64,000 bases of DNA from Kitagawia praeruptora (Eukaryota > Streptophyta > Magnoliopsida > Apiales > Apiaceae), in NCBI GenBank assembly GCA_037693485.1, contig CM075344.1, positions 95,391,001 to 95,455,000 of the forward strand, in the 5' to 3' direction. The position numbers and the translations under genes were made by a program. The stretch's first letter is position 1. Every line of letters starts with the position of its first letter. The notes below the pieces were generated by a model. It had not been told where the DNA came from and did no database searches. It saw only the letters and a program-made list of their open reading frames with translations. This document shows, one piece after another, positions 58,411 through 64,000 of this stretch.

Positions 58411-58994
58411 TACACTACGCTTCTGTATGCAAATTCCAAATTAAATCCTCAAATCAAAAATCAATGAATCGTGCTGAAAACTAACCTGGAAACTTTTCTG
58501 AAGCCATCTTCTTATAGATCATTATCATTAGACTACATACTCGTCATAAATACTCTCTAATTGTTCAAGCAATACTTCTTTCTTTTTCCGAACTGACTTG
58601 TATGAACTGATCTCTCATCCAATGCTTTCATAGAGTACATTGGCAGCTTGCTTATAACCCCAGGAATCTCCATTATTCGTAGGATGAAACAACCTTTGAA
58701 CCTCTTAAAACATCTAAATAGCTTCCCAGAAACCTCGGCTGCTCGCTTTACTTGGAACTTTCAAACCTTTGTAAACTTAGAACCTCTTGTCTTCAAACTT
58801 CGAGTACTGTTTCCAAAACCATAATCTAAATCATAAACTTTCCTGATAACTTCTTAACTTTTCATTGTTGAATAACTAGACCAGGTTCCTTATGAATAGT
58901 TGTTGATGACTACTAATCCTGCAAAGCAAACAATAAACATAGAACATAAACTAGTTAATGTTAGTAAAATTTCTCTTGCATAATTCGGGTCAAT

Positions 58995-59146
58995 TCTTGG
59001 AAACGTCACCTGCTTGGTTCCCAATCCTAAACTCTAGGTCCCAACATGCCTCGAGGCATGTTGGTTCCTTTTTTTCTCTTGGAAAGGTCACCTACTTGGT
59101 TCCCAATCCTAAACTCTAGGTCCCAACATGCCTCGAGGCATGTTGG
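58995..59146. repeat. 82-bp tandem repeat with a perfect 24-bp palindrome
   Basis: Two units share tcttggaaa.gtcacct.cttggttcccaatcc... and the palindrome at 59041-59064 and 59123-59146, which reads ccaacatgcctc then gaggcatgttgg. A further tgcctcgaggcg follows at 59156. Confidence 0.9.
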
Positions 59147-59593
59147 TTCCTTTTGTGCCTCGAGGCGATTCTAGGAACCTGTGCGCCATTCTGGGAGTCC
59201 ACATAGATTCCTCTTCTTCATGTGTCAGGCTAGACATCATATGAAGGTAAATGCTAAGGAACTTATTCCTTCTTCCCATGTGGCAGAGGTGGTTCCACAT
59301 GAGGGAGAGCTTATTAGGCTTCTCTTTAAGAACAAGTATGCCAGTCTAGGCTCCACACAAGTTCCCACTTCCTCTCGTGCCAGTGGCGGCTTCACGGAGG
59401 GGTGAAACATATAGTTTCAGGTTCCTGTATGCCAATCTCGGCTCCATACAGGTTCTTTTAAGGTGCCATTTGTCAGGACTTTAGGTGCCTTTTGTCAGGA
59501 CTTTAGGTGCCTTTTGTCCGGACTTTAGGTGCCTGTCAACAGGGCTTTTGAATCATGTGCTCAAGAAATTTGAGGCTTTTGGCAACAATGTTG

Positions 59594-59953
59594 TGCTCAG
59601 TCAGCTGAGGCTTTTCTCATGCTCAGGAAGCTACCTGAGGCTTTTCTCGTGCTCAGGAAACTACTTGAGGCTTTTCAATGCTTGCTCGGGAAGCTACCCG
59701 AGGCTTAATACTTGCTCGAGAAACTGCCTGAGACTTAACTCTTGCTCAGGAAGCTGCCTGAGGCTTAATTCAATGCTTGCTCGGGAGGCTGCCCGAGGCT
59801 TAATACTTGCTCAGGGAGCTGCCTGAGACTTAACTCTTGCTCAGGAAGCTGCCTGAGGCTTAACTCGATGCTTGCTCGAGAAGCTGCCCGAGGCTTAATA
59901 CTTGCTCAGGAAGCTGCCTGAGACTTAACTCTTGCTCAGGAAGCTGCCTGAGT
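59594..59953. repeat. hairpin minisatellite, 11-12 units of ~28-35 bp
   Basis: Units have the form gctcaggaagctgcctgaggc plus a short linker (ttaactctt, ttaatactt, or a longer ttaattcaatgctt). Each core folds as ctcRGG ... CCYgag. Three units carry the G:C version of the fourth stem pair (ctcg...cgag) and most others the A:T version (ctca...tgag). The forward frame gives a repetitive SCSGSYLRLF-like peptide over 59485-59826, which I do not accept as a gene. Confidence 0.9.
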
Positions 59954-60467
59954 CTTAATTATTTTCTCGATACAATCTATCTGTAAGTTAATTCTGATCA
60001 ATCAATCGTAGTCTGCACATTCTGTCTGCATTCTGTCAAATCATAATCATACTTCGTGAATACTATCAAAGCTACAAGTTACCTTAACCACAGGTTCCTG
60101 TTTCATAATATAAGTACCAAAACAAGCACTTAAAAAGTTTCAAATTGGCATGTGAAATAGCTAATCAAACATGCATATTACTGTCTAAGTCGGAATACTA
60201 CCCCCAGTTCTTTTGGGTAATTTCTGTTACGTAAAAGAACAATAAGGAAGCTATAACTATCATCGTCATTCTAAGAATAAAGAAGACTAACCTCATCATA
60301 AGCAAAATAGATCTTCTTCTACTTTCATCAATGCTTGCTAAAAGAAATGTCATGTTGACTAATCAGAATACTAATCTGGCGAAGACTTACGTGAATCCAA
60401 TTAGATGTTATGCGATCCTTTATGGTAGAAAGCTTTCGCGGTATGTGCACCGGAATCTCTTCATATG

Positions 60468-60980
60468 AACCTGTTGGCTACAGGTGAACCTGGAAGCTGT
60501 TACTATGAGCTTCAGAAAAAATACAAATGAACCTGAAAACTACAGGTGAACAACATAAAATCTGTTAACTACATATACACAAAATCTTTGCAGCAAGGCA
60601 CACTTTCTTCTATTCAAGTATCGGCTGGCTAAAAACTTCTAGCAGGAAGCTGCTAATCAAAAGCTGTCTACGGCTGGATTCTAACCAATATCAATGATCC
60701 TGAAAGCTGTCACATAAAAGCTTCAGGTATATATGAATGAACCTGCAACATGTCAGTTACAAGAAAATAGAAAATAATCTACTAGATGCTGGTAAAATAG
60801 CTATACTTGGAAGCTTTTACTAGAATTTCCATATGAGTAACGTAGAACCTGTTAGCTACAGGTAAATATAAATGAACCTGGAAGCTACAGGTATATTTCA
60901 AGGAACCTACAAGATGCAGGTAAATATCAAGGAACCTGCGTGATGTAGGTAAGCATCAAGGAACCTGCAATGTGTTAGGT
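60468..60980. repeat. dispersed aacctg-N6-caggt hairpin repeats
   Basis: Seven copies of the pattern aacctg..(a/g)..caggt: 60468-60485, 60530-60547, 60846-60863, 60875-60892, 60904-60921, 60933-60950 and 60962-60980. The last five are spaced almost regularly (29 bp). Some stems keep pairing through G-T wobble. Confidence 0.75.
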
Positions 60981-63480
60981 ACATGTGCATTCTGACATCT
61001 AGAAACATAATCAAGACATAATCATAGCTTTATCTCATGTAAGACCTCAACAGCATAGATGCTTATGCATGCTTTATGTATAGCAAGAGTTTATTGCGCG
61101 TACCTGGGAGGTTTCTACGAATATGTAAGCATAAATGGAGAGGTATCACCTGGATCTTTCTCTAGATTGATCTGTTGTGAAGTGGAAGCCTCCGTTAAAC
61201 TTTGAAAACTCATTGACGTGTTCATGATGCAAGCATGTTGCTCTTCAAGGTACTAGACCAACTCAATCCGCAAGGTTTCTGAACCAAATCTGAGCTATGA
61301 GGTTCCCGAACCTGATCGTGAGGTTCCTTAACCTGAATTCTCTTAAAATTTTGAAATCCTTGATTTTTGCAATAGTAACTATACTAACCCCCAGTTCTTC
61401 AGGGAAGCTTGTCTTCGGTGGAGAACTAGATTCCAGAAGCTCCACAACTCTCCATTATACTTGAGGTAAAGTGCTCAATTTCTCTCATCATAACAAATAT
61501 CAACTTCTCTGGTCTTGCTAATAACACTTCTAATCATCATGTCAACTGCTCTCTAACCAGTTGCTGAATATTCGTCTGTGAAGTTGAGTAATGCGTGCTG
61601 TCTTCAACTCAATCTTCACTTCTTTTCCTTTTCAAGAGGTTCCCTTCTATCTGTTGGGAGACCTGAACTGTTCAATTTTATCAAAGTTACTCTGCTCAAA
61701 ATCAGATTCTTGCATCTACTCTTCATCAAAATCTTCAACTAATCTTTTCTTCAAATCATACTAATTCTTCTTTAATGCTTCGATCGATACTATAACATCT
61801 TCGTGTTATTCTTGCTTATAGATTCAACTTTCCTCTAATTTCTTCTTCATCATATTACCTCATGAGTGAGGTATATTCTTCTTGAGACCTCATCTTTTTG
61901 GCCTTCTTATTCAAATAACTACTCATCTGCAAAATTCTTGCATGCGGGGGGAGACCTCTGGTTGCGGGAGCCTCCCTCGAGTCGGTCTTTTTTCATTCTT
62001 ATTTCTATTCTAAATCATCTTGCTATATCTCTCTCATTCTTTTTCAACCTCTTATGACACACGCTGAGAGTGAACCTCTATATCAAATACAATATCCCAA
62101 TACAACACCTCTAAGCTTACGCGAGCTAACTCATTGTAAGAAACAAGAGATGTTAAGAGAGACTATTTGCAAAGTATTTCCAATAGCTCACTGAATTGAA
62201 TGAAGCTTCTCACTTTAGTTTTGTAATGCTTAACGAGCAATCCTGCACGATATCTCAATTTTGCAAGCATATATACAATGCAATAGTATATTTTCATGAT
62301 CCACGATTAATGCATTTTATTATGTATGTCTCATGCAAATATTTGTTTTAGGTCATATATGTAGAATATTAAATCTAATTATTTTTAATGACTTTCTCAT
62401 TTTTATTAGCATGCTAGTCAAATGAATTTTCTTACTATGGTGCTTCGGGGATCTACTGCTAAACTTAATTCACCACTTCTATTTCTAGCTTATATCTCTC
62501 AAGGATGCATGCTAGTCATTTTGCTTTACTTATTAAATATGTCTAGTGTGGTTTTCTAGCATGAATTTTCTATATTCAATTAAATATTTTAATGCATGCA
62601 TGGCATAATATGTATATCAGTTTGTAGGATTAAATAGTAAAATAGAACAAAAAACTTAGCTTTGTTTTTTGTGGAAAGTTTGCCTTGCCTTCAGGTTTAA
62701 TCGCTACCATAAGACCACTGCTTCCATGTATGTAGCTGTCACCGAGACATAACTATGTGGCTCCATCTTTGTTCATGGAACGGGTGATTATGTAGTTGGC
62801 ACCATCATCACTGTCAACTTTCTGCTACATGCTCTCATTCTGGACATCTACATTAGCTTCTTAATTACTAGGTCTGCTATGCTGCGTTCTTCATGCACAC
62901 ATCTTTTGCTAAAATAAAGTTTCCCGAATCAATGCTTTGCTACTCTTCACGTATTTCTCTGACTGTTTCACCAAGTTGGCCGCTGGTACAACATCATCGT
63001 TGTTCTTCGTGTTCTCTGTGCCTTTAATTAATAACCACAGTAGCTCATGGCTAGTTGTTAACTACTAGTTGTGGATGCATGTGTCTCTTGATTGTCACAT
63101 CCTTCTACAGTTCTCATGTCGATTACCAAGATTTTGTACACATAACAGAATTATCATAGCTCTATTCAATTCTGCGATTCCACCGCTTGGTTCTATGCTC
63201 ATACAGAAGCACACTTGTAGCTAGTATCAAACACCACATACGGCATGCAAGATCAATAAAAATATAGTTCCTCTTGGGTACATCACCATATATATCTTGT
63301 TGTTTCCATCACAAACTGTAATATTTGTCGCACTTGCCTTTAATCTTGAGATCACCTTAACGCTTCATCACAATCTGTTCATCTTTAATAACACAAACAT
63401 ACTTCCAAACCATACAATCATGACATATTCCGGTGCTTTAACACTCTAATGTAAAGGCTTTTACTCATAAATGCACCATC
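60981..63480. other. non-coding interior of the terminal element, no gene
   Basis: Many CT-rich stretches (61.4-62.1 kb) and AT-rich stretches (62.3-62.7 kb). No ORF above ~65 codons and no recognisable retroelement domain on either strand. Confidence 0.5.
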
Positions 63481-63860
63481 CTGGACAGCTTGACCACTGC
63501 TCACGAAAAACGGGATAACTTTCTGTAGAAAATGAATTTTTACGAGCCGTAAATTTTACCAGAAACTAGATTCCGATATCTTTCCAACGATGTATCATAC
63601 TACACCTAGAACTTTCCAGATCAAAGCAGTTTATTCTTCGAATTTGGCTAAAAAATGGGAGACTCAGAATTCTGGACAGCTAGACCACCCTTGGCTAAAT
63701 ATGGCATAACTTCCTGTTGGAAAAGTGTTTTTACGAGCCGTAAATTTTGCTGAAAACTAGACTTCGATACCTTTCCAACGGTATGTCATACTACACCTGC
63801 AACTTTCCAAATCAAAGCAGTTTATTCTGCTACGTTGGCTCAAAAACGGACTAAAAATTC
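63481..63860. repeat. 191-bp tandem repeat, two diverged units
   Basis: Unit starts ctggacagc at 63481 and 63672. Shared blocks are tttttacgagccgtaaattt, gaaaactaga.ttcgatac and cagtttattctgc. Divergence is roughly 15%. Confidence 0.85.
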
Positions 63861-64000
63861 TGATTTTCTGCATTAGGTTCTTTACTGTTTCACACAAACA
63901 CCCCACCTGCTACCTTGTGCTTTAGTCTCCAAGTGCATTCATGTATTGCTTCTATAGGGTTAATGCATCACATGGACCCTTTTCATTTATTTTCCTTATC

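Larger units (their letters stand above)
56976..64000 (-). mobile_element. LTR retrotransposon of unknown family, minus strand, runs off the window
   Basis: The 3' LTR is 56976-57856, with the PPT next to it at 57857-57871. The interior to 64000 has no gag-pol motif on either strand, only repeats and a very high density of ggaacct / aggttcc words. This could be a long non-coding 3' region of a large element whose genes lie beyond the window. It inserted in Copia integrase; the 5 bp before it are atggg. Confidence 0.65.

Noticed and set aside
59485..59826. 113-codon ORF with a repeated SCSGSYLRLF-like peptide
   Set aside because: It is the chance translation of the minisatellite; the frame has no plausible start context or domain and ends within the array.
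59594..59953. CRISPR-like array of short repeats with spacers
   Set aside because: The linkers between units are themselves repeated and not unique, unit lengths vary, there is no cas gene, and the context is a plant retroelement.

Overview
The window looks like nuclear DNA of a flowering plant, most likely a eudicot with a large, retrotransposon-rich genome. Evidence: an intron-containing U-box receptor-like kinase gene, plant L1-type LINEs with DUF4283 ORF1 and an RNase H domain, Copia and Ty3-Gypsy elements primed by plant tRNA sites, and Stowaway-like MITEs. I cannot name the species. The only host gene I can support is the 3' half of the kinase gene (224-1292, +). Almost everything else is nested, mostly dead transposable-element sequence.

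Layout. 1-1292: U-box kinase exons. 1559-4655: minus-strand LINE relic broken by a fold-back MITE, a tandem duplication and a chimeric three-LTR TRIM element. 5072-7354: solo Gypsy LTR (TSD tgtct) with a Stowaway-like MITE inside. 6841-14636 and 20212-28026: two copies of a ~7.8 kb segment, about 0.3-0.4% diverged by my eye count, each carrying part of the solo LTR, the same dead full-length LINE (18-bp TSD) and two MITEs. Between them (14637-20211) lies a pair of nested LINE-type retroposons sharing a 3' tail but carrying different unknown ORFs, then a Stowaway-like MITE and an LTR relic with ~78-bp repeats.

28581-31123: small non-autonomous LTR element (minus strand, TSD aattt) with an 889-bp Mutator-like insertion in one LTR. 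31570-56975: an old Copia element whose gag is split by a Tat/Athila-type Gypsy element (33154-55004), which is itself split by a young 15-kb element (35925-50919). The young element has 5.18-kb near-identical LTRs and a decayed chromovirus interior (LARD-like). The Copia integrase is cut at 56976 by another minus-strand LTR element that runs off the window. Its interior holds no recognisable gene but is packed with hairpin-forming repeats, including an 11-unit minisatellite whose stem bases covary.

The most novel candidates are the paired retroposons at 15.3-18.8 kb, the covarying hairpin minisatellite at 59.6-59.95 kb, and the LARD-like element. I saw no tRNA or rRNA genes and no CRISPR array.
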